DNA of 64,000 nucleotides, taken from NCBI RefSeq assembly GCF_019449565.1, contig NZ_JAGRPM010000088.1:62001-126000 (forward strand), given 5' to 3'. Of the stretch, positions 34,396 through 44,029 are shown piece by piece (the first letter of the stretch is position 1; each line of letters begins with the position of its first letter). The notes below the pieces were generated by a model that did no database searches, had not been told where the DNA came from, and saw nothing but the letters and a program-made list of their open reading frames with translations. The DNA is from Rhodoblastus sp. (lineage in GTDB: Bacteria; Pseudomonadota; Alphaproteobacteria; Rhizobiales; Beijerinckiaceae). Made by a program: the position numbers and the translations under genes.

Positions 34396-35988
34396 ATGTG
34401 TCTAGTCGTAATCGTCGATGATCGGGCGACCAACCGGGCGATCTATACCCAGCTGGCCCGCTCGATCGGCCAGGGTGTTGATGTCCGCGCCTTTGGCGAC
34501 CCGGAGGAAGCCCTGAGCTGGCTGGCGGTCAATCGCGTCGATCTCATCGTCACCGATTACGAAATGCCGCGCATCGTCGGCGACGAATTCATCTCGCGTT
34601 TCCGCGGCCTGCCCCATTCGGGCGGCGTTCCGATCATGATGGTGACGATCAATGACCGCAGGCAATTGCGGTTGCGGGCGCTGGAGAGCGGCGCGACCGA
34701 CTTCTTGCAGGCGCCGGTCGATCATTGCGAATTCCTCACTCGCGCCCGCAACTTGCTCAAGCTGAGCCGGGGCGCGGCGGCGCCCGTTCAGCCCGCCGGA
34801 GTTCAGCCCGTGCCCGAGCCGGACGACCAATGGGACGACGAGACCCGCCGCCTGCTCGATCGCTGCGGGCAGGGCGGCTACGCCTTTCATTTCATCGAGA
34901 TTTCATTGGCCGATCAATCGCTGGACCTCACCCCGGCATTGACGCGGCACCTGCGCGGCGACGATCTCGCCATCAGGATCGATCCGTCGCGCTATGTCCT
35001 GCTGCAAGGCCAAGTCAGCGGGCCGCCCGACGCCCGCGCGCTGGCGCGGCGGATGGTCCGCGCGCGCTCGTCCTTCAAGGGCGTCGCCGCCTTCAGCATC
35101 GGCACCGCGCTCCCGCGCGGCGGCGAAGGCGCGCCCCGCCAGCGCGCGGCGGAATGCCTGCGCGAGGCGCGCAGGTCGGCCCGCGAAGCCTGGCGCGTCG
35201 AGAATGTGTCGGCGCCGCTGGAACAATGGGGACTGGCGCCCATCGTCGAACTTCGCACTGGCGCCTTGGCCGGCGTGCAGGTGATGAACGGCGGGTCGCC
35301 GGCAGAAGCGAGCGGCGAGGGGAGCGGCTTGCGCGTCGCGCTCGCCTGCGCTGCGGATGTGCGGCTGTCCGGCGACGATTCCTTCCGGATCGGACTTCGC
35401 CTCGGCTTCGGGCCCGAGAGTCTCGACGATTTCCTGCCGCGCTTGCCGCAGCGGCTGGCCGAGGCCTGCGTCAGGCCGTCGCGGCTCGACCTCATTATTT
35501 GCGCCGGGGAAATCATTGCGGACGCCGCTCGCGCGCGGCCGGCGCTTGCGACGCTCACCATGGCAGGCGTCAGCCTCACGCTCGACCTTGGGGGTCTCGC
35601 CCAAGCGGGGCGCCGCCCGTCCGAGCTGATTGACGCTTGCGAGGAGGCGCTCGCCCTGACCTGCGACGGCGCGCGGCCCCAAACCCGGCGCCCCGAGATC
35701 AGGCTCCCTTGCCAAAGCGCCGATGGCGTCGAATTGGCGCGCGACCTTTGCGGCGCCATCGAGCGCGCCTGCGCGGGGGACGCCTTGAAGCGCGCGCCCT
35801 TGCTGCTCGCCGACGGGGTTCCCTCGGCTGCCCTGCTGAGCGCCCTGCGCCGCGCGGGCGCGAGCCGCGCGCAAGGCCCCTGTTTCGGCGCGCCTTTCGC
35901 CTGGCGCGACCTTGGCGCGCTGCTCGCCGCGCGCCATGTCGCGCCCGCGGGCGCCCCGGCGCTTCAAATCGAGGCGCGCCGGGCATGA
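34396..35988 (+). CDS. Response regulator with RpfG-like receiver and degenerate GGDEF-EAL output
   Basis: A 530-aa protein. Residues 1-125 form a receiver similar to RpfG receivers, with VIVDDRATNRAIYTQL and Asp54 in IVTDYEMP. The normally conserved switch lysine is replaced (DFLQAPVD, Ala106). Residues about 150-270 resemble a GGDEF fold without the signature. Residues about 278-525 follow the EAL pattern (WGLAPIVELRTGALAGVQVM), but Glu-Ala-Leu is changed to QVM and other metal ligands are not evident. The protein is therefore probably a non-enzymatic c-di-GMP sensor or protein-binding output. Its stop overlaps the hybrid kinase start (ATGA). Confidence 0.75.
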   Translation: MCLVVIVDDRATNRAIYTQLARSIGQGVDVRAFGDPEEALSWLAVNRVDLIVTDYEMPRIVGDEFISRFRGLPHSGGVPIMMVTINDRRQLRLRALESGATDFLQAPVDHCEFLTRARNLLKLSRGAAAPVQPAGVQPVPEPDDQWDDETRRLLDRCGQGGYAFHFIEISLADQSLDLTPALTRHLRGDDLAIRIDPSRYVLLQGQVSGPPDARALARRMVRARSSFKGVAAFSIGTALPRGGEGAPRQRAAECLREARRSAREAWRVENVSAPLEQWGLAPIVELRTGALAGVQVMNGGSPAEASGEGSGLRVALACAADVRLSGDDSFRIGLRLGFGPESLDDFLPRLPQRLAEACVRPSRLDLIICAGEIIADAARARPALATLTMAGVSLTLDLGGLAQAGRRPSELIDACEEALALTCDGARPQTRRPEIRLPCQSADGVELARDLCGAIERACAGDALKRAPLLLADGVPSAALLSALRRAGASRAQGPCFGAPFAWRDLGALLAARHVAPAGAPALQIEARRA

Positions 35989-38396
35989 AGGACATTGCTT
36001 CCAGGATTCGCTCCGCATGGGCGGGAGCGACAACGCGCGCCTATGCGCTGGCGTTGCGCCGCTTCGGCCTCGCGCGGCAAAACCCCGAGCAGGGGATTAT
36101 TTTCAACCGCCTGTGCCTGGCGCTGGTGGTCTTGTTCGCCGCGTCCCTGCACGCCCATTTCGGAGGGGCGACGGCGCGCAGCTATCTCGTTCGGGGCCTA
36201 CCGTGGCTTGAGGCCTATATCCTGCTCGTCGGCCTCACCCAGGCGCATCTTGCGATCTGGCCCGCGCCCAATCCGGTCCGACGGATCGTTTCAGTCTGCG
36301 CCGACGTCATCTTCGTTTCCGTCGGCCTCAGCCAGGGCGACGCCGCCTCGGCCTATCTTGCGACGCTCTATTTCTGGCTGATCCTCGGCTATGGGGTGCG
36401 ATTCGGACTGGCTTATATGGGCGTCGCCGTGGCCAGCTCGGCGGTCGGGTTCGCCTTTGCCATCTGGAAAACGCCGTTCTGGCAGGAGAACGCAGCGCTT
36501 TCGGTCGGACTGTTCTGCTCGCTGATCGTCATACCGGCCTATGGCGCGCTGCTTCTGGGGCGGCTCAACGAGGCCCGGGCGGAGGCCGAGCGCGCCAATC
36601 GCGCCAAGACCCTGCTGCTGGCCAATGTCAGCCATGAATTGCGCACGCCGCTGACCGCGATCCTCGGCCTTGGCGAATTGCTGAAGCAGACCGGCCTCGA
36701 CGCGGGCCAGCAGGATATGGTGCGGACGCTTTCTGGCGCGGCGCAGATTTTGTTGCGTCACATCGAGGCGCTGCTGAGCGTTTCGCGCGACGAGATCGGC
36801 CGCGCCGCGCCGCGCCTGGAGCGCGTCGATCTGTTCGCCGTGCTGCTGTCCTTGCGCGACTTGCTCGTGGTGGAGGCGGACAAGAAGGCCTTGCGGCTGG
36901 GCCTGTGCCTCGAGGCCGGCGCGCCGCAATATATCCGCGCCGAGCCGGGCCTTCTGCTCGATATCCTGCAGAATCTCGCCGGCAACGCCGTCAAGTTCAC
37001 GCCGGCGGGCGTGGTGGCGATCGGCGTCCGCGCCATGCCGCGCGATGGCGGCGAAATACGGCTCCGCTTCGAGGTGCGCGACACCGGCATCGGGATCGAC
37101 GAGGACGCCCAGCAGCGGATCTTCGACGCTTTCGTCCAGGCCGGGCCGGAGATTGCGCCGCGCTTTGGCGGCAGCGGCCTCGGCCTCGCCATCGCCCGGC
37201 GCCGGCTCGAGGCCCGGGGCGGCCGCATCGGGGTCGAAAGCGCGCCCGGCCAGGGCGCAATGTTCTGGTTCGAACTGACGGTCGAACGTGACGCGGCCGC
37301 GCCTTCGGCGGCGGAATCCGCGGTCGCGCCCGCATTGCGTCTCGTCGGCTTGGGCGGCGGCGGTCGCCGCCAGCGGCGCGAGCCGGTCTGCGTCGTCGCG
37401 CCGAAGCCGTTCGATACGCTCAGGCTGGCCCGGCTCTTCGCCGTCTGCATGGTCGCCCCAGAGGGCGAGGCCGACCAGATCGCCAAAGCGCAAAGAATGA
37501 CCGTGCGGTTGAGCAGGTTGGCGAGCGGGGCGCCCGAACCCGCCGACACCTTCGAAATGAGATCGCCGAGCCTCGCGGGCCGCAAGATCCTGCTGGCGGA
37601 GGACAATGGCGTCAATCGCCGCATCCTCGCGGCCATGCTGACCAGCGGGGGCTTCGAGACGACCTGCGTCGAAGACGGCCATGCGGCGCTTGACGCCATG
37701 CTGAACGGCACCTTCGACCTGATTCTGCTCGACCTGAACCTGCCACGGATCAATGGCCTCGACGCCGCGCGGCTCTATCGCTTCGGCGTTCCGGACAGCC
37801 GCCGCGCGCCGGTGCTGGCCCTGACCGCGGACGCCAGTCCCGAGCGCCGCCAGGAATGTCTCGAGGCGGGCATGGGCGCCTGCCTGACCAAGCCGATCGC
37901 GCCCGACGCCTTGCTGGCCGCCATCGACGAGGCGCTGCTCGCGGCCGAGGCCGGGCGCGTGCAAGCCGCGCCGGCGGCGCCCGCGCCGCCCGCCCAAGCC
38001 GAATCCGCGATGATCCTCGCGCCGGAGGCGTTCGACGCGCTGGCGCGGCTCGGCGGCGAGGATTTCCTGCGCGAATTGATCGCGCAATTCATTGCCGAAG
38101 GCGCCCAGATCGCGGAAAACATGGTCGTCGCGGTGGAGCAGGGCGATCATGCCGCCTTCCGCCGCGAGGCGCATGCATTCGAGAGCAGCGCCGGCAATGT
38201 CGGCGCGGTCGCGCTGGCGCGGCTGTGCCGCAGCTGGCGCGCCGCCGCGCCCGAGGCTTTCGCGCTGTATGGCGACGATTATCTGGACGATCTGCGCGCC
38301 GAATGGGCGCGCGCCACATGCGCCCTTAACGAGGCGCTTGCCCGCCGCGCGGCGCCAAAGCAGGCGCCTTCTCGGAGGCGCGGCGCGGCGGCCTAG
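35985..38396 (+). CDS. RpfC-like hybrid histidine kinase with receiver and Hpt domains
   Basis: An 803-aa membrane kinase. About five or six hydrophobic segments span residues 40-195, then a short helix and the DHp domain with His217 in LANVSHELRTPLTAIL. The ATPase domain has NLAGNAVKFTP, DTGIGIDE and GGSGLGLAIARRRL. A linker leads to a receiver (Asp583 in LILLDLNLPRING, Lys in LTKPIAPD) and a C-terminal Hpt domain (His730 in REAHAFESSAGNVGA). This order and the co-transcribed RpfG-type receiver protein match RpfC, the DSF fatty-acid signal sensor of Xanthomonas. No rpfF synthase gene is in the window, so the ligand is inferred. Confidence 0.82.
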   Translation: MKDIASRIRSAWAGATTRAYALALRRFGLARQNPEQGIIFNRLCLALVVLFAASLHAHFGGATARSYLVRGLPWLEAYILLVGLTQAHLAIWPAPNPVRRIVSVCADVIFVSVGLSQGDAASAYLATLYFWLILGYGVRFGLAYMGVAVASSAVGFAFAIWKTPFWQENAALSVGLFCSLIVIPAYGALLLGRLNEARAEAERANRAKTLLLANVSHELRTPLTAILGLGELLKQTGLDAGQQDMVRTLSGAAQILLRHIEALLSVSRDEIGRAAPRLERVDLFAVLLSLRDLLVVEADKKALRLGLCLEAGAPQYIRAEPGLLLDILQNLAGNAVKFTPAGVVAIGVRAMPRDGGEIRLRFEVRDTGIGIDEDAQQRIFDAFVQAGPEIAPRFGGSGLGLAIARRRLEARGGRIGVESAPGQGAMFWFELTVERDAAAPSAAESAVAPALRLVGLGGGGRRQRREPVCVVAPKPFDTLRLARLFAVCMVAPEGEADQIAKAQRMTVRLSRLASGAPEPADTFEMRSPSLAGRKILLAEDNGVNRRILAAMLTSGGFETTCVEDGHAALDAMLNGTFDLILLDLNLPRINGLDAARLYRFGVPDSRRAPVLALTADASPERRQECLEAGMGACLTKPIAPDALLAAIDEALLAAEAGRVQAAPAAPAPPAQAESAMILAPEAFDALARLGGEDFLRELIAQFIAEGAQIAENMVVAVEQGDHAAFRREAHAFESSAGNVGAVALARLCRSWRAAAPEAFALYGDDYLDDLRAEWARATCALNEALARRAAPKQAPSRRRGAAA

Positions 38397-38405
38397 AGCT
38401 TTGCG

Positions 38406-39266
38406 CTAGAACTTGCCCTGCCGGTAGTCCTCATAGGCCTGCAACAATTCAGCCCGCGTGTTCATGACGAAGGGACCGCCCCAGGCGATGGGCTCGCGCA
38501 AGGGCCGCGCCGCCAGCAGAAGCGCCCGGGCGCCTTGCGGGCCGCCGGTCAGCGCCGCTTCGCCGCCGCCGCCGAGCGCGGCGAGGCTCAGGGCGTCAAG
38601 GGTTAAGGCGCCGGATTGGCCCGGCGCCGAGGCCGAGCCCTCATAAAGCGCGAAAAAAGCGGCGTGGCCTTCGGGCAGGGGCTGGCGAAATTCACCGCCC
38701 GGCGCCAGTTCGACATCGAAATAGCGGGCGTCGACATGGGGCGCGCGGACCGGCCCCTCGACGCCGGTCGCGCCGGTTCCGGCGACGATCTTGACGCGCG
38801 CGCCGTCGCGCTGCTCCACCGGGATTTCCGCCGCCTTGAACTCCTGATAGGCGGGCGGCGCCATTTTTTCGGCGGCGGGCAGATTGATCCAGAGCTGGAA
38901 CCCCCGCATCAGGCCTTCGTCCTGCTCGGGCATTTCGGAATGGATCAGGCCGCGTCCCGCCTTCATCCATTGCACGTCGCCGGGTTCGATCACGCCGGAA
39001 TGGCCGTGATTGTCCCAATGCCGCATCCGCCCGGCCAGCATATAGGTCACGGTTTCGAAGCCGCGATGCGGATGGTCGGGAAAGCCGCCGATATAATCGC
39101 CCGCGCGCTCCGAGCCGAAATAATCCAGCATCAGGAACGGGTCGATCGGGTCCTGCGCGCGGGAGCCGATCAGGCGAGTCATCTTGACGCCAGCGCCGTC
39201 TGACGTCGCCTCGCCGCGAGTCACGGCGATGATTTTGCGCGTTGTGGTGTCATGTGCAACTGTCAT
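38406..39266 (-). CDS. Pirin family protein
   Basis: A 286-aa bicupin of the pirin family; characterised members include quercetin dioxygenases and redox sensors. The N-terminal cupin has the metal-site motif FPDHPHRGFETVTYML and the following HSEMPEQ region. The C-terminal cupin is shorter. The ATG at 39266 has AGGAG five bases upstream. It is downstream of an ArsR gene on the same strand, so that regulator may control it. Enzymatic activity is uncertain. Confidence 0.88.
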   Translation of the reverse strand: MTVAHDTTTRKIIAVTRGEATSDGAGVKMTRLIGSRAQDPIDPFLMLDYFGSERAGDYIGGFPDHPHRGFETVTYMLAGRMRHWDNHGHSGVIEPGDVQWMKAGRGLIHSEMPEQDEGLMRGFQLWINLPAAEKMAPPAYQEFKAAEIPVEQRDGARVKIVAGTGATGVEGPVRAPHVDARYFDVELAPGGEFRQPLPEGHAAFFALYEGSASAPGQSGALTLDALSLAALGGGGEAALTGGPQGARALLLAARPLREPIAWGGPFVMNTRAELLQAYEDYRQGKF

Positions 39267-39363
39267 CTCGTCTCCTGTAAGCGGGGAGATTGGGACGCGG
39301 GGCGGCGCCTGCAAGACGCGGCGAGAGCCTCCTGCAAAACAGCAAGGGCTTCGACCGGCTCTC

Positions 39364-39765
39364 TCAGGCGGGCTTGGCCGGACAGAAGGATTCGTACAGC
39401 ACGCCGATGAGCTTGCGCGCCCTTTCGTCTGACAGGGCGTAATAGATGGTCTGGCCGTCGCGGCGGGGGCGGACCAGTCCGTCCTTGCGCAGCAAAGCGA
39501 GATGCTGTGAAATCAGGCTCTGCCGGGCCGCGAGCTTTTCGGCGATGTCGCCGACCGGGGACTCACCCTGGGCCAGCAGGCACAGGATTCGCAACCGGAC
39601 CGGATTGGCCAGCGATTTCAGAAATTCGCTGGCCTGCTCGGCGGCTTCGGCCAAAGCGGCCGGGTCGACCGCGCCAGCGTTGACAACGCCAGCGTCCACC
39701 GTCCCGCTGGCGGCGGGATTGACGGGAGCGATAGCGTGCGGCTTGGAGCGCGGGACTGGGGGCAT
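39364..39765 (-). CDS. ArsR-family transcriptional regulator
   Basis: A 133-aa winged-helix regulator. After a disordered N-terminus of about 45 residues come LKSLANPVRLRILCLLAQG, the recognition helix region RQSLISQHLALLRKDGLV and a wing RRDGQTIYYAL. The metal-binding ELCVCDL motif of ArsR/SmtB is absent, so it is probably a non-metal sensor of the BigR/SqrR or similar type, though only one cysteine is near the HTH. I start at 39765; a longer start at 39819 adds a basic extension. It is followed by the pirin gene (97 bp). Confidence 0.8.
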   Translation of the reverse strand: MPPVPRSKPHAIAPVNPAASGTVDAGVVNAGAVDPAALAEAAEQASEFLKSLANPVRLRILCLLAQGESPVGDIAEKLAARQSLISQHLALLRKDGLVRPRRDGQTIYYALSDERARKLIGVLYESFCPAKPA

Positions 39766-39925
39766 GATCGGGCCATCGTTTCCGAGGCGCGGGCGTCTGT
39801 CAATTCGGCAAAGCCGCAATTCGCCGGGCGCCGGCGCGAATTATCCACAATAGGGCTTTCGCCGGATTTTGACCCGCGCCCCCCGCAGCGTTAAAAGCGC
39901 GGCCCGCACGGAAATGGAGTCGCCG

Positions 39926-42280
39926 ATGATTTCGATCGCCCGCCGCATCGCCCAGGAGCTGAAGGTGGAGGAGCGGCAGGTCGCGGCCGCCGTGGATCTG
40001 CTGGACGCAGGTTCGACCGTGCCTTTCATCGCCCGCTACCGCAAGGAGGCGACCGGCGCGCTCGACGACACCCAGCTGCGCAATCTTGAGGAGCGGCTGC
40101 GCTATCTCCGCGAGCTGGAGGACCGCCGCAAGGCGATTCTCGACTCGGTGAAATCTCAGGACAAGCTGACGCCTCAGCTTGAAGCCGAGATTCTCGGCGC
40201 GGAGTCCAAGGCCAAGCTCGAAGACATCTATTTGCCTTACAAGCCGAAGCGCCGGACCAAGGCGACCATCGCCCGCGAGGCGGGCCTCGCCCCGCTCGCC
40301 GCCGATTTGCTCGCCGATCCCATGCGTGATCCGCGCGGGGAAGCGGAAAAATATGTCGATGAGGATAAGGGCGTGAAGACGCCGGAAGAGGCGCTGGACG
40401 GCGCGCGGGCCATTCTGGTCGAGCAATTTTCCGAAAAGGCGGATCTGATCGGAACCTTGCGCGAAGCCTTCTGGTCGCGCGGGCGCATTGTCTCGAAGGT
40501 GCGCGACGGCAAGGCGCAAGAGGGCGCGAAATATGCCGATTATTTCGATTTCTTCGAGCCGCTGACCAAGCTCCCCTCGCACCGCATCCTGGCTTTGTTC
40601 CGCGGCGAGAAGGAGGAGATGCTCGATCTCGCACTGGAGCCGGAAAGCGCGGCGGACGCCGCCGCCCAAGGCGACGCCAATTATGAGCGCGCCATCGCCA
40701 CAAGCGTCGGAATCGCCGATCGCGGGCGTCCGGCCGATAAATGGCTGAGCGATTGCGCGCGCTGGGCCTGGCGCACGCGGATCAAGATTTCGCTCAGCGT
40801 CGATCTGCGCGCCCGGCTGTGGCAGAATGCCGAGGACCAGGCGGTCAAGGTCTTCGCCGGCAATTTGCGCGATCTGCTGCTCGCCGCGCCGGGCGGGCCG
40901 CGCGCCACCATGGGGCTGGACCCCGGCTTCCGGACGGGGGTCAAGGTGGCGGTTGTGGACGCCACCGGCAAGGTTGTCGAAACCGGCGTGATCTATCCGC
41001 ACGAGCCGCAGCGGCGCTGGGACGACGCCCTGCTCGCGCTTGGCCGGATGTGCCGTCTGCACAAGGTTGAGCTGATCGCCATCGGCAATGGCACGGCCTC
41101 GCGCGAGACCGACAAGCTCGCAGCGGAACTCGTCGCCAAACTGCCCGAACAGAAGCTGATCAAGATCATGGTGTCGGAGGCCGGCGCCTCGGTCTATTCG
41201 GCCTCGGCCTTCGCCGCCGCCGAACTGCCCGAGCTGGACGTAACCCTGCGCGGAGCCGTTTCCATCGCCCGCAGGCTACAGGACCCGCTGGCGGAACTGG
41301 TCAAGATCGACCCGAAGTCGATCGGCGTCGGGCAATATCAGCACGATCTCGCGGAGGGCAAATTATCGCGTTCGCTGGACGCTGTGGTCGAGGATTGCGT
41401 CAATGCCGTCGGCGTCGATCTGAACACGGCCTCAGCGCCCTTGCTGGCGCGGGTCTCGGGGCTCGGCGCGAATCTTGCCGCCAATGTGGTCGCCCATCGC
41501 GACGCCAATGGCCGCTTCCGTTCGCGCGACCAGCTCAAGAAAGTGCCGCGTCTTGGCGCCAAGGCGTTCGAGCAATGCGCGGGCTTTTTGCGGATTCGCG
41601 ACGGCGACGACCCGCTCGACGCCTCCGGCGTTCATCCCGAAGCCTATCCCTTGGTGCGCAAGATTCTCGCGGCGACGAAAAGCGATATTCGCGCCCTGAT
41701 CGGCGATTCCAAGACCTTGCGAGGCCTGTCGCCGAAGAATTTCGTCGATGAAATCTATGGCGCGCCGACGGTGACCGACGTTCTGCGCGAATTGGAAAAG
41801 CCCGGCCGCGACCCGCGTCCCGAGTTCAAGACCGCGTCGTTTCAGGAAGGCGTGGAGAAGCTTTCCGACCTCAAGCCCGGCATGGTGCTGGAAGGCGTGG
41901 TGACCAATGTCGCCGCCTTCGGCGCTTTTGTGGACATAGGCGTGCATCAGGATGGGCTTGTCCATATTTCCGCCATGTCCAGGAGCTTTATCAAGGACCC
42001 GCGCGAAGCTGCCAAGCCTGGCGACGTAGTCAAGGTCAAGGTGCTGGAGGTGGACGCCGCCCGAAAGCGCATCGCCCTGACGATGCGTCTCGACGACGCT
42101 TTCGACGCCCGCTCGGGGCGCAACGCGCCGCAACCGGAGCGAGGCCTGGCGCGAAATGCGCCGCCAGAAGGCAAGGGAGCTGTCCCCGGCCGAGACCCCT
42201 CGCGTCCTGTGGCGGGCAACGCTTTTGCTGAAGCCTTTGCGCGCGCTGGCGCGCCGAAGGACAAGGCGCCTCGCAAATGA
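39926..42280 (+). CDS. tex: Transcription accessory protein Tex
   Basis: A 784-aa RNA-binding protein. In order: the N-terminal helical Tex region (VPFIARYRKEATGALDD), a YqgF-like RNase-fold domain (MGLDPGFRTGVKVAVVDATG), helix-hairpin-helix motifs (VGVDLNTASAPLLARVSGLG) and a C-terminal S1 domain (GMVLEGVVTNVAAFGAFVDI). A low-complexity basic tail of about 55 residues ends it. The ATG at 39926 follows GGAG; three upstream in-frame codons would add an atypical segment. It is a single gene. Confidence 0.94.
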   Translation: MISIARRIAQELKVEERQVAAAVDLLDAGSTVPFIARYRKEATGALDDTQLRNLEERLRYLRELEDRRKAILDSVKSQDKLTPQLEAEILGAESKAKLEDIYLPYKPKRRTKATIAREAGLAPLAADLLADPMRDPRGEAEKYVDEDKGVKTPEEALDGARAILVEQFSEKADLIGTLREAFWSRGRIVSKVRDGKAQEGAKYADYFDFFEPLTKLPSHRILALFRGEKEEMLDLALEPESAADAAAQGDANYERAIATSVGIADRGRPADKWLSDCARWAWRTRIKISLSVDLRARLWQNAEDQAVKVFAGNLRDLLLAAPGGPRATMGLDPGFRTGVKVAVVDATGKVVETGVIYPHEPQRRWDDALLALGRMCRLHKVELIAIGNGTASRETDKLAAELVAKLPEQKLIKIMVSEAGASVYSASAFAAAELPELDVTLRGAVSIARRLQDPLAELVKIDPKSIGVGQYQHDLAEGKLSRSLDAVVEDCVNAVGVDLNTASAPLLARVSGLGANLAANVVAHRDANGRFRSRDQLKKVPRLGAKAFEQCAGFLRIRDGDDPLDASGVHPEAYPLVRKILAATKSDIRALIGDSKTLRGLSPKNFVDEIYGAPTVTDVLRELEKPGRDPRPEFKTASFQEGVEKLSDLKPGMVLEGVVTNVAAFGAFVDIGVHQDGLVHISAMSRSFIKDPREAAKPGDVVKVKVLEVDAARKRIALTMRLDDAFDARSGRNAPQPERGLARNAPPEGKGAVPGRDPSRPVAGNAFAEAFARAGAPKDKAPRK

Positions 42281-42406
42281 GGCGAGAAAGGAACGTCTTG
42301 AGTCGTAAACCAAAACCGTTCCTTTCAGGCCACACATTCGGAAAATCGCACATGCCGACCCCCGCCCGGGCTGACACCCCGTCAAATTCCCGCTAAGTCC
42401 GTTCTA

Positions 42407-43414
42407 ATGAAAACCGCCGCTGGATTTGCCCTGCTGCTGGGGCTGACCTTGTTCGCCGCGCTGACCCTCTATGAGGGCGCCGACGATGTCGCGCACGCCC
42501 TCGCTTCCGTGGGCTTCGGCGCCTTGTGGGTCGCGGCCATCCGCCTCTCGCAGACCTTCCTGTCCAGCTTCGCCTGGCGCGCCCTGTTGCCGAAGCCGCG
42601 GCCAAAGCCCTGGCTGTTCTGCAAATTGCGCTGGGTGCGCGAATCCATCAACAATCTGCTGCCCGTGGCGCAGATTGGCGGCGACCTTCTCGGCGCCCGC
42701 CTTCTGCGCGCCAATGGCGTCCAGGGCGGCATGGCCTCGGCCAGCGTCATTGTCGATCTGTTGGCCCAGACGGCGACTCAGGTCGTCTTCACGGTGGTCG
42801 GCGTGTTCTTCCTGCTCGACAGCGGCGCGGACACCGACCTCACCTTTGGAATTCTCGCGGGCATGGTCATCATGACGCCGGCGCTGGCCGGCTTCTGGCT
42901 CGCGCCGCGCCTTCTCGCCATGGGCTGGCTCGACAAGGTCGCGGAACATGTCGAGCGCCGCACCGGCTGGGATTCGCTGAGCGGCCTGCCGGCTCTGCGC
43001 GCGGGGCTGGACGTCATTCTGCGCCGCCGCTCCGCCCTCACCACCGCCCTGCTGATCCACATGTCCATCTGGTTCGTCGGCGCGCTGGAAATCTGGCTGG
43101 CGCTCTATCTGCTCGGCGATCCGCGCTCCTTCGCCACGGCGATCACGATCGAGAGCCTCGGCCATGCGGTCAAGGCGGCGGGCTTTCTCATCCCCGGCGC
43201 CTGGGGCGTGCAGGAGGGCGGTTTCATCGCGCTTTGTGCGGCCTTCGGCATCGGCTCTCCCACAGCCATCGCCTTGTCTCTTGTGAAGCGCATCCCGGAT
43301 TTCGTCTGCGGCGCGCCAGGCCTCTGGGTCTGGCGGCGCATGGAAGGCTCCAGCCTGCGCGATTTCTTTTTCCGCGAAAAGCTCGCGGGCCGTGAGGAGC
43401 CCCATGGTCTTTGA
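42407..43414 (+). CDS. hpnL: Hopanoid-associated membrane protein HpnL (flippase-like)
   Basis: A 335-aa polytopic membrane protein of the lysylphosphatidylglycerol synthase transmembrane-like family (HpnL). Seven to nine hydrophobic stretches are visible. The motif SINNLLPVAQIGGDLLGARLL near residue 80 and PGAWGVQEGGFIALCAAFG near residue 268 mark the family. It is followed by hpnM with an 11-bp overlap and by hpnI. It is presumed to act in transport or display of hopanoid-related lipids; the exact reaction is unknown. Confidence 0.85.
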   Translation: MKTAAGFALLLGLTLFAALTLYEGADDVAHALASVGFGALWVAAIRLSQTFLSSFAWRALLPKPRPKPWLFCKLRWVRESINNLLPVAQIGGDLLGARLLRANGVQGGMASASVIVDLLAQTATQVVFTVVGVFFLLDSGADTDLTFGILAGMVIMTPALAGFWLAPRLLAMGWLDKVAEHVERRTGWDSLSGLPALRAGLDVILRRRSALTTALLIHMSIWFVGALEIWLALYLLGDPRSFATAITIESLGHAVKAAGFLIPGAWGVQEGGFIALCAAFGIGSPTAIALSLVKRIPDFVCGAPGLWVWRRMEGSSLRDFFFREKLAGREEPHGL

Positions 43415-44012
43415 TCGCCGTTTCTTTCTCGCCGCCCTCGCGACCTTGCCGGCCTTCGGCGCAGCGCGCGCCGACGATTCCGCCGAGGCCGTGGCCGCCG
43501 TCAAGCAATTGCAGGATGGCCAGCTCGAGGTGATTCAGAAACTGGGGCAGTTGAGCGTGAAGCAGCGTTACGACGCGCTTCGGCCCGCCATCGGCGCCAC
43601 CTTCGACCTGCCCGCGATGGCCAAGACAGTGTTCGGCTCCGGCTGGGACGCGCTGACCGACGCGCAGAAGGCGGAATGGGCGGTAGCTTTGGGCGATTAC
43701 GTTACCGCCTCCTATGCCGCGCGCCTTGACGGCTTCAACGGCAAGGGGTTCGAACGGGACGACAAGACGCAGACCCGCGACGGGAATGTCGTGGTCACAA
43801 CGAAGGTCATTCTCGCGGCTGGCGCGCCCATGCCGCTCGATTATGTCGTGCGGCCGACGCCGCAGGGCTGGAAGATCGGCGATATTCTCGTCGATGGTTC
43901 GCTGAGCGAGCTGGCGCAATGGCGCCGGTCGCTGCGCGGGCTTGGCGATAGCGGTTTCGCGGCGTCGAAGGCGACGTTGCGGCAGCGCACCGAATCCTTT
44001 TTGACGCCCTGA
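43404..44012 (+). CDS. hpnM: Hopanoid-associated ABC transporter substrate-binding protein HpnM (MlaC/Ttg2D family)
   Basis: A 202-aa periplasmic protein with a signal peptide (FFLAALATLPAFGAARA). The MlaC-type fold shows FDLPAMAKTVFGSGWDAL, ALGDYVTASYAARLDGFNG and the WKIGDILVDGSLSELAQWR stretch. The ATG at 43404 has GAGGAG upstream and overlaps hpnL. It is a candidate periplasmic lipid carrier working with HpnL. No other Mla subunits are in the window. Confidence 0.85.
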   Translation: MVFDRRFFLAALATLPAFGAARADDSAEAVAAVKQLQDGQLEVIQKLGQLSVKQRYDALRPAIGATFDLPAMAKTVFGSGWDALTDAQKAEWAVALGDYVTASYAARLDGFNGKGFERDDKTQTRDGNVVVTTKVILAAGAPMPLDYVVRPTPQGWKIGDILVDGSLSELAQWRRSLRGLGDSGFAASKATLRQRTESFLTP

Positions 44013-44029
44013 ACGATCCGGGTGGAGGC

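Noticed and set aside
36291..38174. A 627-codon open frame on the minus strand
   Set aside because: Antisense to the RpfC-like kinase, whose domains are unmistakable.
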